Below are positions 26,346 to 34,224 of a stretch of DNA of 64,000 nucleotides, piece by piece (the first letter of the stretch is position 1; every line of letters begins with the position of its first letter). Both the position numbers and the translations under genes were made by a program. This stretch comes from Acidihalobacter yilgarnensis (GTDB lineage Bacteria > Pseudomonadota > Gammaproteobacteria > DSM-5130 > Acidihalobacteraceae). Under the pieces are notes generated by a model. It was not told the DNA's origin. It saw nothing but the letters and a program-made list of their open reading frames with translations, and ran no database searches. The stretch spans positions 3,280,040-3,344,039 of the forward strand of contig NZ_CP017415.1 in NCBI RefSeq assembly GCF_001753245.1. The letters are read 5' to 3'.

Positions 26346-26393
26346 GGCTAACGCCACACATCACCGGCGGCAAAAAGCAGCGCTTTTGGGTCT
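26346..26393 (-). repeat. Partial attC site interrupted by the dispersed repeat
   Basis: On the minus strand this is a right-half attC, GCCGCCGGTGATGTGTGG-CGTTAGCC, directly upstream of the nuclease gene start. Its other half is replaced at 26394 by a GGGGTCAG-type repeat. It shows that another cassette once lay upstream in the array. Confidence 0.65.
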
Positions 26394-26545
26394 CAACAGA
26401 TGGGGTCTGGTCTCGTATTGTAGCATCCATCATTATTCGCTATGACGCCCGCTACGCCGCGTATCCCACGCATTAAATTTCCACGAATGCAACATAGAGA
26501 GGCCTGACCCTGATTTTACTGATCCGATGCTACAAAACGGGACCT
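26394..26545. repeat. GGGGTCAG-type dispersed repeat, copy B (split by IS110)
   Basis: Nearly identical to copy A at 23419 over about 150 bp. It is cut at GGGACCT by the IS110 element and resumes as GACCCCGTTTTCTTC at 27741-27755. Together they give the uninterrupted palindrome AAAACGGGACCTGACCCCG. Confidence 0.9.
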
Positions 26546-27740
26546 CGTATCTTGAATGTGCCGCTGTAAATCGAGAAGCTGTAGAGGATGAAGCGGCCGG
26601 GCCGGCAGAGGCTGGAGAGACATTAGGCGATAGAGCCTGTGGGTCAGATAAGTCCGCCGGCCCGTTGACTCGTTCATCGATTCCGAAGGGTAACTTAGGC
26701 CATGTTGTAGAGACAGAGCCTGGATACGAGGATGGATAAAATGAACGAGCATGCCGTCGGCATTGATGTTTCGAAAAAGAAACTCGACATCTGTGTGATC
26801 AGCAGCGAGAAGTACAAGACCAAGGTATTGAGCAACACGGCTGCCGGCCACGCCGAGCTGCTTCGGTGGCTGGCGGGTAGGCAGTTGCCGGTGGCTACGC
26901 CGATCGTACTGGAAGCCACCGGTCCCTATAGCGAAGCGGTGGCGATCGCCTTAGCCGATGCAGGCTGGGCGGTGAGCGTGGTCAATCCGGCGCGTGTCAC
27001 GGGCTTTGCCCAAAGCGAATTGAGCCGCAACAAGACCGATCAAGCCGATGCCAAGCTACTGGCCAAGTTTGCGCAGCGGGCAGCGCTCGCCATCTGGAAG
27101 CCACCGAGCCGCGAGGTGCGCGAGCTGCGGGCGTTAGTCGATCGGCTGCAGGCACTGATCGACATGCGCCAGCAAGAACTCAATCGGCTCGAAGCGTTGG
27201 CGCAGGGGCTGCCCTCGAACGTCACGGATATGGTCCATGAGCACGTAGCCTGGCTCGATGAACAGATCCGCAAGCTTCAGGACGCGATTGACGATCACAT
27301 CGACGGCAACCCGGCGCTCAGGGAAGACGCCCAACTGATGCAGTCCATCCCCGGCATTGGGAAACGGAGTACAGCGCAATTTCTGGCCTACATCGGCGAT
27401 ACGCGCCGCTTCAAGAGCGCCAAGGCGTTGGCCGCCTTCATTGGCCTGAGCCCGAAACAGAAACAATCGGGTGCGTCGGTCAGGGGACGCACGACGATCT
27501 CAAGAGCCGGCCATGCGGCCGCCCGCCGGGCACTGTACATGCCCGGTTTGGTGGCCAAGCGGCATAACCCGGTCATCATCGCTTTAGCCAAACGCCTGGA
27601 AAGCAAAGGCTTGGCACCGAAGGCCATTATCGGCGCCAGCATGCGCAAGCTCGTGCATTTGATCTATGGCGTGATTAAATCGGGGCGACCGTTCCAGGCT
27701 GGAATCCCCTTGCGCGGACTTGAAATCCAAGAGGGTATCT
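26546..27740 (+). mobile_element. IS110-family insertion sequence (about 1195 bp)
   Basis: Carries a DEDD transposase and a long 5' leader. A CT dinucleotide occurs at both junctions (26544-26545 and 27739-27740) and only once in the empty repeat (GGGACCTGACCCC). The element therefore inserted at a CT core with no longer target duplication and no terminal inverted repeats, as in IS110 elements such as IS621. Its target is the palindromic centre of a dispersed repeat. Confidence 0.92.
26590..26731 (+). ncRNA. Predicted bridge RNA of the IS110 element
   Basis: The 5' leader matches both DNA substrates of the element. A 9-bp stem (CGGGCCGGC 26598-26606 with GCCGGCCCG 26656-26664) encloses a target loop. 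GGGTCAG (26641-26647) is the exact complement of the right target CTGACCC. A weaker left guide may be GAGACAT (26617-26623; 5 of 7 with GGGACCT). Then AGGGTAACT (26687-26695) matches 8 of 9 bases of the left donor AGGGTATCT (27732-27740). GATACGAG (26723-26730) is the perfect complement of the right donor CTCGTATC (26544-26551). The order target loop then donor loop, and the strand sense of each guide, are as described for IS621. Exact RNA ends are unknown. Confidence 0.8.
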
Positions 27741-27742
27741 GA
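26741..27742 (+). CDS. IS110-family transposase (bridge recombinase)
   Basis: 333 residues. The N-terminal RuvC-like DEDD domain carries the acidic residues in VGIDVSKKKLDICV, VLEATGPYSE and NKTDQADAK. A coiled-coil linker follows (about 125-195). The C-terminal Transposase_20 domain has LMQSIPGIGKRSTAQFLAYI, FIGLSPKQKQSG and GRTTISRAGHAAARRALYM, where the nucleophilic Ser of IS110 enzymes lies. The ATG at 26741 has GAGGA 8 nt upstream; an ATG at 26732 is too close to it. The final TGA is made of the last base of the element plus GA from the flanking repeat. The gene appears intact and probably active. Confidence 0.92.
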   Translation: MNEHAVGIDVSKKKLDICVISSEKYKTKVLSNTAAGHAELLRWLAGRQLPVATPIVLEATGPYSEAVAIALADAGWAVSVVNPARVTGFAQSELSRNKTDQADAKLLAKFAQRAALAIWKPPSREVRELRALVDRLQALIDMRQQELNRLEALAQGLPSNVTDMVHEHVAWLDEQIRKLQDAIDDHIDGNPALREDAQLMQSIPGIGKRSTAQFLAYIGDTRRFKSAKALAAFIGLSPKQKQSGASVRGRTTISRAGHAAARRALYMPGLVAKRHNPVIIALAKRLESKGLAPKAIIGASMRKLVHLIYGVIKSGRPFQAGIPLRGLEIQEGI

Positions 27743-27763
27743 CCCCGTTTTCTTCTTTGCGCG

Positions 27764-27835
27764 CAACAGATGGGGTCTGGTCTCGTATTGTATGCGCTGA
27801 TTCTATGCTACAAAACTGGACCTGACCCCGTTTTT
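27764..27835. repeat. GGGGTCAG-type dispersed repeat, copy C (internally deleted)
   Basis: Begins CAACAGATGGGGTCTGGTCT as in copies A and B, runs to ATTGTA, then jumps to the palindromic module CTATGCTACAAAACTGGACC followed by TGACCCCG. The middle 110 bp of the unit is missing. Confidence 0.85.
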
Positions 27836-28502
27836 CGTTTTCACGCTCTAAAAATTAGCAGGCTTAATTCACTGGTCAAGTTTATTCTGAAGTTTTTTCT
27901 TGGCTTGAGTTAAAAATCGAACAAAATCTTTTGCGTCTGAAAAATAATTCTTAAAAGCCATCCTTATTTCTTCACTTGTATCTGCCTTCACCAAAACAAT
28001 ATCAAGATCCGGATTTTCTTTCTCACGCCTAAATAGGTCGTCAAGTGCCTCAGTTGAATCCCTATAAGAGAAGACCTCCAGATCACCATTGGGCTTGAAC
28101 ACCAGAATAGTATTTCGATTTTGGGTAGCTTCAGCCTCCGCTGTATTAAGTCCCGTCAAAGTTCTAATGAGATTCAATTCATTATCCAAATAATCGAATT
28201 CATGCAGCAGATCACCATCAGACAAATCTGAACAAGCGCCCTTACTATTTTCGTAAACTCTCGCTAAAATCTCATTCGCAAGTGCCATGCAATCTATATA
28301 GCGGCGATCACCTTGTTGAAACTTTGGCTGATTTTCCGTAACAAACCCAATAACTTCAACTGCTGTTGCCCAAGCGTGCTGAACCAGTGTTCTGTATTGA
28401 ATCTCAATAAGCAAACCTTTATATGTATCCCCGTGTTTAGATCTCACATCATAAGTATAAACATCATGAATTCCTCTATATCCAGTCTTTTTTGGATACT
28501 TA

Positions 28503-29593
28503 CTCATAAGTCAGTAGATTAGGGAACAAATGGCGTCGACTTTGGTCATAATTGGGTATGAAGAACGATGGACGGACATTGACCCGCGAGACGCTGGAAG
28601 CGATGCGCTTCATGGCGCTGGAGCGGATGGTGGAAGGCGAATCGCCGGCAGCGGTCTCGGCGTCGTTCGGGATGCACCGGACTTGGGCGTACAAGGTACG
28701 GCTGAAGGCGCGCGGGCGCGGCCAAGGCAAGCGGGCCCTGCAGTTGCGGCGGGCCCCCGGGCGGCGCCGGAAGTTGACCGATGCCCAAGGACGGCAAGTG
28801 TTCCGGTGGGTCAACGGCAAGAACCCGCGGCAGTATGGCTTCGACTTCGGTTTATGGACACGCCAGATCGTGCGCGAACTGATCGCACAGCGATTGGGCG
28901 TTTCGCTGAGCTTGGCCTCAGTGGGCGCGTTGCTGGCGCGGGTCGGCTTGACTGCGCAAAAGCCACTCCAGCGTGCGTATCAGAGGGACCCTGACGCGAT
29001 CGAGCGCTGGCAACGGGAAACCTATCCGGCGATTGCTCGCCAAGCCAAGCGGGACAAGGCCGATATCTATTTTTGGGACGAGTCAGGTTTTCGTGCCGAC
29101 TCGGTGCACGGCAAGACCTGGGGCGCCAAAGGACACACGCCGGTCGTCTCGGTGCCCGGACAACGGCAAGGGATCAGTGCCGCCTCGGCGGTCAGTGCCA
29201 AGGGGGCGTTCTGGTTCGCGACTTACAAAGGCGGCTTGAACGGCGACCTGTTCGTGACCTTCCTGCAGCGCCTGATGCGCGGCCGACGCAAGCCGCTGCA
29301 TCTGATCCTCGATAATCTGCCTGCGCACAAGACCCGCGCCGTCAAAACGTATGTCGCCAAGTCAAAGGGCAAGTTGACGTTGCACTTCCTGCCCGGCTAT
29401 GCCCCCGAACTCAATCCCGACGAGCTGGTCTGGAGCCACGCCAAGCGCACGGGCAATGCCCGCCGGCCGTTGCGGGCCGGAGAACGTCTGGAAGATCGCA
29501 TCCAGTTTCAACTCGCCAACATGGCCGCGCAGCCGAATCTGATCCGCTCGTTCTTCAGGCATCCAAGTGTTGCCTATATTACTGACTGCTGAG
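28503..29593 (+). mobile_element. Intact IS630-family element (1091 bp)
   Basis: Flanked by TA at 28501-28502 and 29594-29595. Terminal inverted repeats of about 22 bp: the left end CTCATAAGTCAGTAGATTAG aligns with the right end (minus strand) CTCAGCAGTCAGTAATATAG. It carries one complete transposase. It is the probable parent or helper for the 588-bp derivative at 12157-12744. Confidence 0.93.
28558..29592 (+). CDS. IS630-family transposase
   Basis: 344 residues. The N-terminal half has two helix-turn-helix units (through MHRTWAYKVRL and VSLSLASVGALLARVGL). The DDE core is complete: IYFWDESGFRADS (first Asp), LHLILDNLPAHKT (second Asp) and GYAPELNPDELVWSHAKR (Glu). The ATG at 28558 was taken as start; a TTG two codons earlier is possible. 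The stop codon lies inside the right inverted repeat, normal for compact IS630 elements. Confidence 0.93.
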   Translation: MKNDGRTLTRETLEAMRFMALERMVEGESPAAVSASFGMHRTWAYKVRLKARGRGQGKRALQLRRAPGRRRKLTDAQGRQVFRWVNGKNPRQYGFDFGLWTRQIVRELIAQRLGVSLSLASVGALLARVGLTAQKPLQRAYQRDPDAIERWQRETYPAIARQAKRDKADIYFWDESGFRADSVHGKTWGAKGHTPVVSVPGQRQGISAASAVSAKGAFWFATYKGGLNGDLFVTFLQRLMRGRRKPLHLILDNLPAHKTRAVKTYVAKSKGKLTLHFLPGYAPELNPDELVWSHAKRTGNARRPLRAGERLEDRIQFQLANMAAQPNLIRSFFRHPSVAYITDC

Positions 29594-29978
29594 TAATATA
29601 GTCATACTTATCAATTTCATTCTTGCGCTTATGCTTAAATTTCGCCTTGTGAAATTGCTTTCGGAAACGATAAAGATCATCAAGCGACTCAAAAATAAGC
29701 CTGCATCCAGCAATATCGTCCATCCTCGATAATTCCATTTTTGGGAGGCGCCGGAGCTTGTTAAATATAGTATTTCTGCGCTTGTGCCTTTGTGCAACAA
29801 CAATGGACTGATCCCGAGTCCTCGCTCGAAGACTTGCTTGGAACGTATTCAATACAGCGCGGTGAGCTGCCCGCCACTCCTCAATAGAGCGCAGATCATC
29901 TGGGGTTTCCACTCCCGCTCGAACGTTTGCCCCCGCTCTATTTACGCGGCTTTTAGAGCCTCCCGGAAACTCAGACAT

Positions 29979-30366
29979 ATTAATTTTTCCTATTTCAAGA
30001 TTACTAAATCCAATTTTCGTTTAACGCAAAGCGGGCTGTTGCTGCGAGATTTTTACCGCGAAGAATACACACAGGGCAGGTCTCGTATTGTAACATCCAT
30101 CATTATTCGCCATTTTACTCTCTGTGACGAACATCCTACAGCAGCGCGTATCTGGATCATGTCTCGCCTTGTTACATTTCGATCTCGGAAAAACCCAATA
30201 CGAAAGACGTGCGCCATAGATGTTGAATTCAAAGGCTGGACGCTATTGGCCGCGCGAGCCTCTTCCACATCGAATAGTTGAACCGCCTTAACAAGCCGCG
30301 AGCCATCAACGGTTCGAACTTAAACTCGATCTCATGCACCGGCAAGTGCCCCACTGGATTCCGGAC
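29979..30366. other. Gene-free stretch with repeat copy D
   Basis: About 390 bp with no credible gene. It contains the promoter side of the RelA/SpoT-domain gene (AT-rich, around 29985-30050) and the short repeat at 30077-30110. It ends where the core-like, GC-rich region resumes near 30300. Confidence 0.5.
30077..30110. repeat. GGGGTCAG-type repeat, fragment D
   Basis: The string GGTCTCGTATTGTAACATCC and the following ATCATTATTCGC match copies A and B with one base change. Both flanks differ, so only about 34 bp remain. Confidence 0.7.
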
Positions 30367-30368
30367 AC

Positions 30369-30404
30369 AAAAAAACGCCGGACGGCGCTGGGCCATCCGG
30401 CGTT
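30369..30404 (-). terminator. Rho-independent terminator of the binding-protein gene
   Basis: On the minus strand AACGCCGGA and TCCGGCGTT form a 9-bp stem with a 13-nt loop, followed by five further T residues. It is 18 bp past the stop codon. Confidence 0.85.
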
Positions 30405-30421
30405 CGGTACTGCGGCCCAGA

Positions 30422-31702
30422 TTAAAGCTTGTGCATCTTCACGATGCTGTCTACCTCGGAAACGCCCAGGGTCTTGTAGTAATTCAGCTTACCGCCCTTG
30501 ATCCGGCCGATCACGACCGGGTTGCTCACGTCGCCGTATGCGTTGATGCTCAACGCACCCGTCACCCCCACATATTGGATTTTCTTGCCTGCGGCGATGG
30601 CCGCGAACGCCTGCTTGAAACCTGCGGGCGTCGGATGTACCACCATGCCGCCCGGTGCGGTGATTGCGCGTGCGGCGGCGAAAATCTTGTGCGCATCAGT
30701 CGAGTGCGCCTGATCCATCGCCAGCAAGGTGATCGCCATGGCGTCGTAGGCGTTGGTGTCGTAAGGAATGTGTGGCGTGCGCTTGTAAGCCGCCTCGAAG
30801 TTCTTGCGATACAGCGCGTACCACGGCGTTTTCACCGCCGCATCCTTGACCGTCCAACCGCCGTCTAGCAGCTTGCCACCGGATTTTTCGACGAAGTGCT
30901 CCGTGGCCACCGAGTCGGCCAGTAACACGTGCTGTGGGCCGCCCGACTGCAGCCAGTCGCGCAAAATGGCTTGGCCGCCCTTGGGGTGCGCGAGCAGAAC
31001 CAGCGCCTCGGGTTTGTCGCTGAGCGCGTCGGTGACGATGGACTGATAGTCCGGCTGATCGCTGTTGTAGGGGATCAGGCGCGCCTTGCCGCCCATGGCC
31101 TCGAAGGCCTTGAGGGTCTCCTTGGCGTAGGTCACGCCGAAGGCGTTGTTCACGTAAACGATGGAGACGTGCTTCCAGCCGGCCATGTGACGCGCCACAT
31201 AGGCGACCACCGGGCCTTCGCCACCGACCGACATGACGCCGCGGTAGAACATGCCCTGGGTCAGGCCCTTCTTGGCCAGCGCGGTGAACGAGGTCGAGGC
31301 GGCGCTGGGGGACACCAGCAGCACCTTGGAAGGGGCGGTGACGCTGCGCAACTCGGCGATGGTGGTGCCGCTCGAATTCGAGCCGAAGATGACATGCACA
31401 CCGCGCAGGTCGATCAGCGACTTGGCCTGATTGACCGCCACGGAGGGCTCGGTTTCGGTGTCGGCGACGATGGGCTTGACGGTACAGCCGCCCACTCCGC
31501 CGGCTGCATTGATGTCCTTGACCGCGAGCTGCGCCGAACGCAAGTTATCCTGACCGATCTCGGCCATCGATCCGGTCAACGCCAGCAGTACGCCGATGTT
31601 CACGGTGCAAGCTGCCTGGCTCGCGCCAGCATTCAACAGCAGGGCAAGACCGCCGGCCAGGGCCACCCGCTTTGCCAGACGTCCTTGTGGGTACTTCTTC
31701 AT
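30422..31702 (-). CDS. Liv-type ABC transporter substrate-binding protein (stand-alone)
   Basis: 426-residue periplasmic type-I binding protein. The signal peptide MKKYPQGRLAKRVALAGGLALLL is cleaved near SQA-AC. The ligand fold starts VNIGVLLALTGSMAEIGQDN and continues with ADTETEPSVAVNQAKSLID. It is related to the binding protein at 1-1127: both begin with a Cys after cleavage (AACTVNIG, AECTTTIG) and share DINAAGGV-GGC. It has its own ribosome-binding site (AGGAGGAATAAAGC) and terminator, and no adjacent permease. It may therefore feed one of the two LivHMGF systems in this window. Ligand unknown. Confidence 0.92.
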   Translation of the reverse strand: MKKYPQGRLAKRVALAGGLALLLNAGASQAACTVNIGVLLALTGSMAEIGQDNLRSAQLAVKDINAAGGVGGCTVKPIVADTETEPSVAVNQAKSLIDLRGVHVIFGSNSSGTTIAELRSVTAPSKVLLVSPSAASTSFTALAKKGLTQGMFYRGVMSVGGEGPVVAYVARHMAGWKHVSIVYVNNAFGVTYAKETLKAFEAMGGKARLIPYNSDQPDYQSIVTDALSDKPEALVLLAHPKGGQAILRDWLQSGGPQHVLLADSVATEHFVEKSGGKLLDGGWTVKDAAVKTPWYALYRKNFEAAYKRTPHIPYDTNAYDAMAITLLAMDQAHSTDAHKIFAAARAITAPGGMVVHPTPAGFKQAFAAIAAGKKIQYVGVTGALSINAYGDVSNPVVIGRIKGGKLNYYKTLGVSEVDSIVKMHKL

Positions 31703-32042
31703 GCTTTATTCCTCCTGAGTGAACCGGCGCCAAACCCTGCGCCGGCATTTCAGCGCATGGAAAAGCAAGGTATGGGCCAACATTGCCGCAGCGCCTTGTG
31801 GCGCGCGCGCGGGCCGCCCCACTCCCGACGCCGGGCCTCCCTGCCCCTATTCGGTGCATGCGCGCGCGCCTCGCCCAGGCAGGGCGCATGCAGACGGACA
31901 GGGCCACGCTCGGCCCACCGCGCGGCGCCTTCATAAGCCAGTCAAAATAAGTTTTTCTGGCGCGGCAATATGTCACTGTCGGCACCCTGCGATTTCTGCG
32001 AGTTTGATCCCCCCATTAACCAACCCCGGGATCACGTGCATC
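31703..32042. other. Divergent intergenic region
   Basis: 340 bp between the divergent binding-protein and porin genes. It must hold both promoters. No operator was recognised. Open frames running through it lack a ribosome-binding site and match no protein pattern. Confidence 0.5.
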
Positions 32043-33218
32043 ATGTCGAGTTCGATTTCACGCGCCAAAACGACCCCTCCGCGAGCCACCCGCGCCCCCG
32101 CCCTCCTACTCGCCCTCATGGGTCTCACACTGTCCGGCAGCGGGCTTGCCAGCCCCGTGCCTGGGCACGTGTCCTCCAGCTCGATCCTCGCCGGCACCTA
32201 TCAACACGCCGCCGGCACGCGCGACTCGTACAACACTCAGCTCGACATCCTCGGCTACTTCAACGCCGGTCCCGGACAGCTTCAATACGAACTCAAGGCG
32301 GGCAGCACGCCGCTTTCGAACGGCGTCACCGCAAACTATCCCGAGGCCAACGCATTGGCCGGTGAAACCATGGGGCCGAACGGCCACGGGCGTCTCGCCA
32401 TCACCCAGCTGTACTACGACATCGGCGTGGCGCATGGCGAACTGAACGCGGGCTTGATCTTCCCCGCCAGCTACATCGACACCAACCCGGTGGCGGACGA
32501 CGAATACCATCAGTTCATGGGGCTGACCTTCATCAACGACCCCACCATCCAGATGCCGATCTACGTGCTCGGCGGCACCTACAGCCACCCGCTCAACGAC
32601 ACTTTCAGCGTGCTCGCGATGCTTGCCAGCACCCGAGATCTTTACGGCCACAACTATCCAAACCTGCTCGATTCAGGTGCGAGCGACCGGGGCACTTTCG
32701 GTGATCTGGAGCTGGACTGGCAGCAGGGCAACCTGCAAGGCAACCTAGGCGTCTGGGACAACACCGCGCATAACATCACCGCGCCGCCCGTCGCGGCCAG
32801 CGGTACGCCATTGCCCGGTCAGACCTTCACCCGGCATCACGCTTACGGCCTCTACGGCAACTTCGGCGGCAGCGTGCCCGGTACCGGCGTGCAATGGGAC
32901 ATCCGCGCCGGCTGGGCCAATCCGAAGGCTTCGCTGGCCAGTAACTTCGTCTCCGTGCAGGCCGACGACACCTTCCCGACCGCACTGCTGCCCGGTGGAC
33001 GTAAGCTGACCGTGGCCGCCGGCATCTCGCGCACCGGCGCCTCGCCCGACGCCATCGGACCGACCGCGCCCCTGATCCAGGCCGAGGCCTACGTGCGTAC
33101 GCGACTGGTGCAGTCGCTGTACATCAGCCCGGACGTGCAGTGGATACGCCATACCCAGTTCCTACCCAACCAACGCGGCGAATGGGTCGAAGGCGTGCGC
33201 CTGGGTCTGGAATTCTGA
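32043..33218 (+). CDS. OprB-like outer-membrane porin
   Basis: 391 residues. After a long positively charged n-region the signal segment is ALLLALMGLTLSGSGLA-SP. The mature part shows repeated amphipathic strands ending in the aromatic F of LGLEF, the beta-barrel signature. Stretches such as GELNAGLIFPASYIDTN and PIYVLGGTYSHPLND resemble carbohydrate-selective OprB-type porins. The ATG at 32043 gives the signal peptide; no earlier in-frame start has a ribosome site. It is 91 bp upstream of the cupredoxin gene in the same direction, so the two are likely co-transcribed. Confidence 0.75.
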   Translation: MSSSISRAKTTPPRATRAPALLLALMGLTLSGSGLASPVPGHVSSSSILAGTYQHAAGTRDSYNTQLDILGYFNAGPGQLQYELKAGSTPLSNGVTANYPEANALAGETMGPNGHGRLAITQLYYDIGVAHGELNAGLIFPASYIDTNPVADDEYHQFMGLTFINDPTIQMPIYVLGGTYSHPLNDTFSVLAMLASTRDLYGHNYPNLLDSGASDRGTFGDLELDWQQGNLQGNLGVWDNTAHNITAPPVAASGTPLPGQTFTRHHAYGLYGNFGGSVPGTGVQWDIRAGWANPKASLASNFVSVQADDTFPTALLPGGRKLTVAAGISRTGASPDAIGPTAPLIQAEAYVRTRLVQSLYISPDVQWIRHTQFLPNQRGEWVEGVRLGLEF

Positions 33219-33309
33219 TCGGGGCCGCGACGATCGCCCCGGCGATCCCGCCCGAATGCCCGCGTGCGGACAGCGCATCGCGGTTACACCTCACTTCAAG
33301 GAAACGGCA

Positions 33310-34224
33310 ATGAGCGACACTCTGAAATCCAGTCACTCGAAACAAGGCAACGGCCCCTGGCCGCTGATTACCCTGATCGTGCTCGTCCTCGCCGGCATCG
33401 CCGTCGCCTGGACCTACTTCTCGCTCGCCGGTCGTCAACCGCCACTGCCGGGACAATCCTTCTGGACCGGGCGTAAGGGCCCCGAATGGAGCGGTGCCAT
33501 CCGCTTCGAGAAGACCGGCTTCAGCGAGATGAACGTGCAACTGGTGCTGGGCAGTACCCTGCACTTTTCCAACCCGACGAGCCAGCCGCTGGATCTGGAC
33601 ATCGTCAGCTGGCAGGGCCAGCCGGCGGCAACCCTGAAGATTCCGGCCGGCACCACGGCCGACTGGAAGCCGACCACCGACGGTATCTACGAATATTACG
33701 ATGCCAAGACCACGCAATTCGGCACCGCCCATGTGCCCGGTTCGGGCAACGCCAAGGTTCAGCAGGTGGTGGCCGCCAAGGGCTCGCCGCACTTCCCGGC
33801 ACCGGCCTATGGCGTGGTGGCGGTCACCGACGCGGCCGGTGGCGGCGTGATGCCAAGCAGCAACCCCGAAATGACCGTGCCCGGCGGCACCATGACCTAT
33901 GTACCCTTCGTGCTGGTGGTCAAGGCAGGGCAGGTCATCCATCTGACCGACAACGACGGCATGGATCACTCCTTCTACCCCGGCAACTACCCGGTGATGT
34001 TCGACGACCGAGGACAGGTCCGCTTCTATCACGACAGCTTCCGTGGTTTCACCATGCACAAGAACGGCGGCAAGGCGCAGATGGTGTTCTACCGTCCCGG
34101 CCTGCACCACATCCTGTGCACGATCCACTCCTACCCCTGGCACCACACCTATCGTTCGCATCATTTCTATGGTGGCTTTCCCTACGTGATGGATGCCGTG
34201 GTGCTGGTCGAGCCTGCGTCATGA
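33310..34224 (+). CDS. Membrane-anchored cupredoxin-domain protein
   Basis: 304 residues. One N-terminal membrane anchor (WPLITLIVLVLAGIAVAWTY, about 17-36) puts the rest in the periplasm. There are two beta-rich domains. The first (about 60-115) lacks copper ligands. The second (about 185-304) looks like a type-1 copper site: MDHSFYPGNYP supplies a His, GLHHILCTIHSYPW a Cys and His, and PYVM a possible Met. Additional His-rich stretches (HHTYRSHHF) are present. AAGGAAACGG precedes the ATG. The stop overlaps the start of the cytochrome b561-like gene (ATGA), so the two are translated together. An electron-transfer pair is likely; partner unknown. Confidence 0.7.
   Translation: MSDTLKSSHSKQGNGPWPLITLIVLVLAGIAVAWTYFSLAGRQPPLPGQSFWTGRKGPEWSGAIRFEKTGFSEMNVQLVLGSTLHFSNPTSQPLDLDIVSWQGQPAATLKIPAGTTADWKPTTDGIYEYYDAKTTQFGTAHVPGSGNAKVQQVVAAKGSPHFPAPAYGVVAVTDAAGGGVMPSSNPEMTVPGGTMTYVPFVLVVKAGQVIHLTDNDGMDHSFYPGNYPVMFDDRGQVRFYHDSFRGFTMHKNGGKAQMVFYRPGLHHILCTIHSYPWHHTYRSHHFYGGFPYVMDAVVLVEPAS

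Larger units (their letters stand above)
27869..29978 (-). pseudogene. RelA/SpoT-domain alarmone synthetase gene interrupted by an IS630 element
   Basis: The N-terminal fragment (29978 to 29594) holds RRNTIFNKLRRLPKM, then LSRMDDIAGCRLIFES and KYDYI. The C-terminal fragment (28500 to 27869) continues KYPKKTGYRGIHDVYTYD, LLIEIQYRTLVQHAWATAVE and a C-terminal helical region. These are the core motifs of (p)ppGpp synthetases. Removing 28503-29593 with one TA joins the codons exactly (DYI-KYPKK) and gives 338 residues. There is no HD hydrolase domain, so this is a single-domain small synthetase of the kind found as toxSAS/CapRel-like toxins in defence loci. The insertion splits the catalytic core, so the gene should be inactive. 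AT-rich composition indicates transfer. Confidence 0.88.

Noticed and set aside
23419-27835. CRISPR array from the recurring GGGGTCAG-type units
   Set aside because: Units differ in length and spacing (hundreds to thousands of bases), without regular spacers or cas genes.
22000-30400. Integron integrase or attI near the cassettes
   Set aside because: No tyrosine-recombinase frame (R..H-x-x-R..Y) in the window; the array is recorded as attC sites without integrase.
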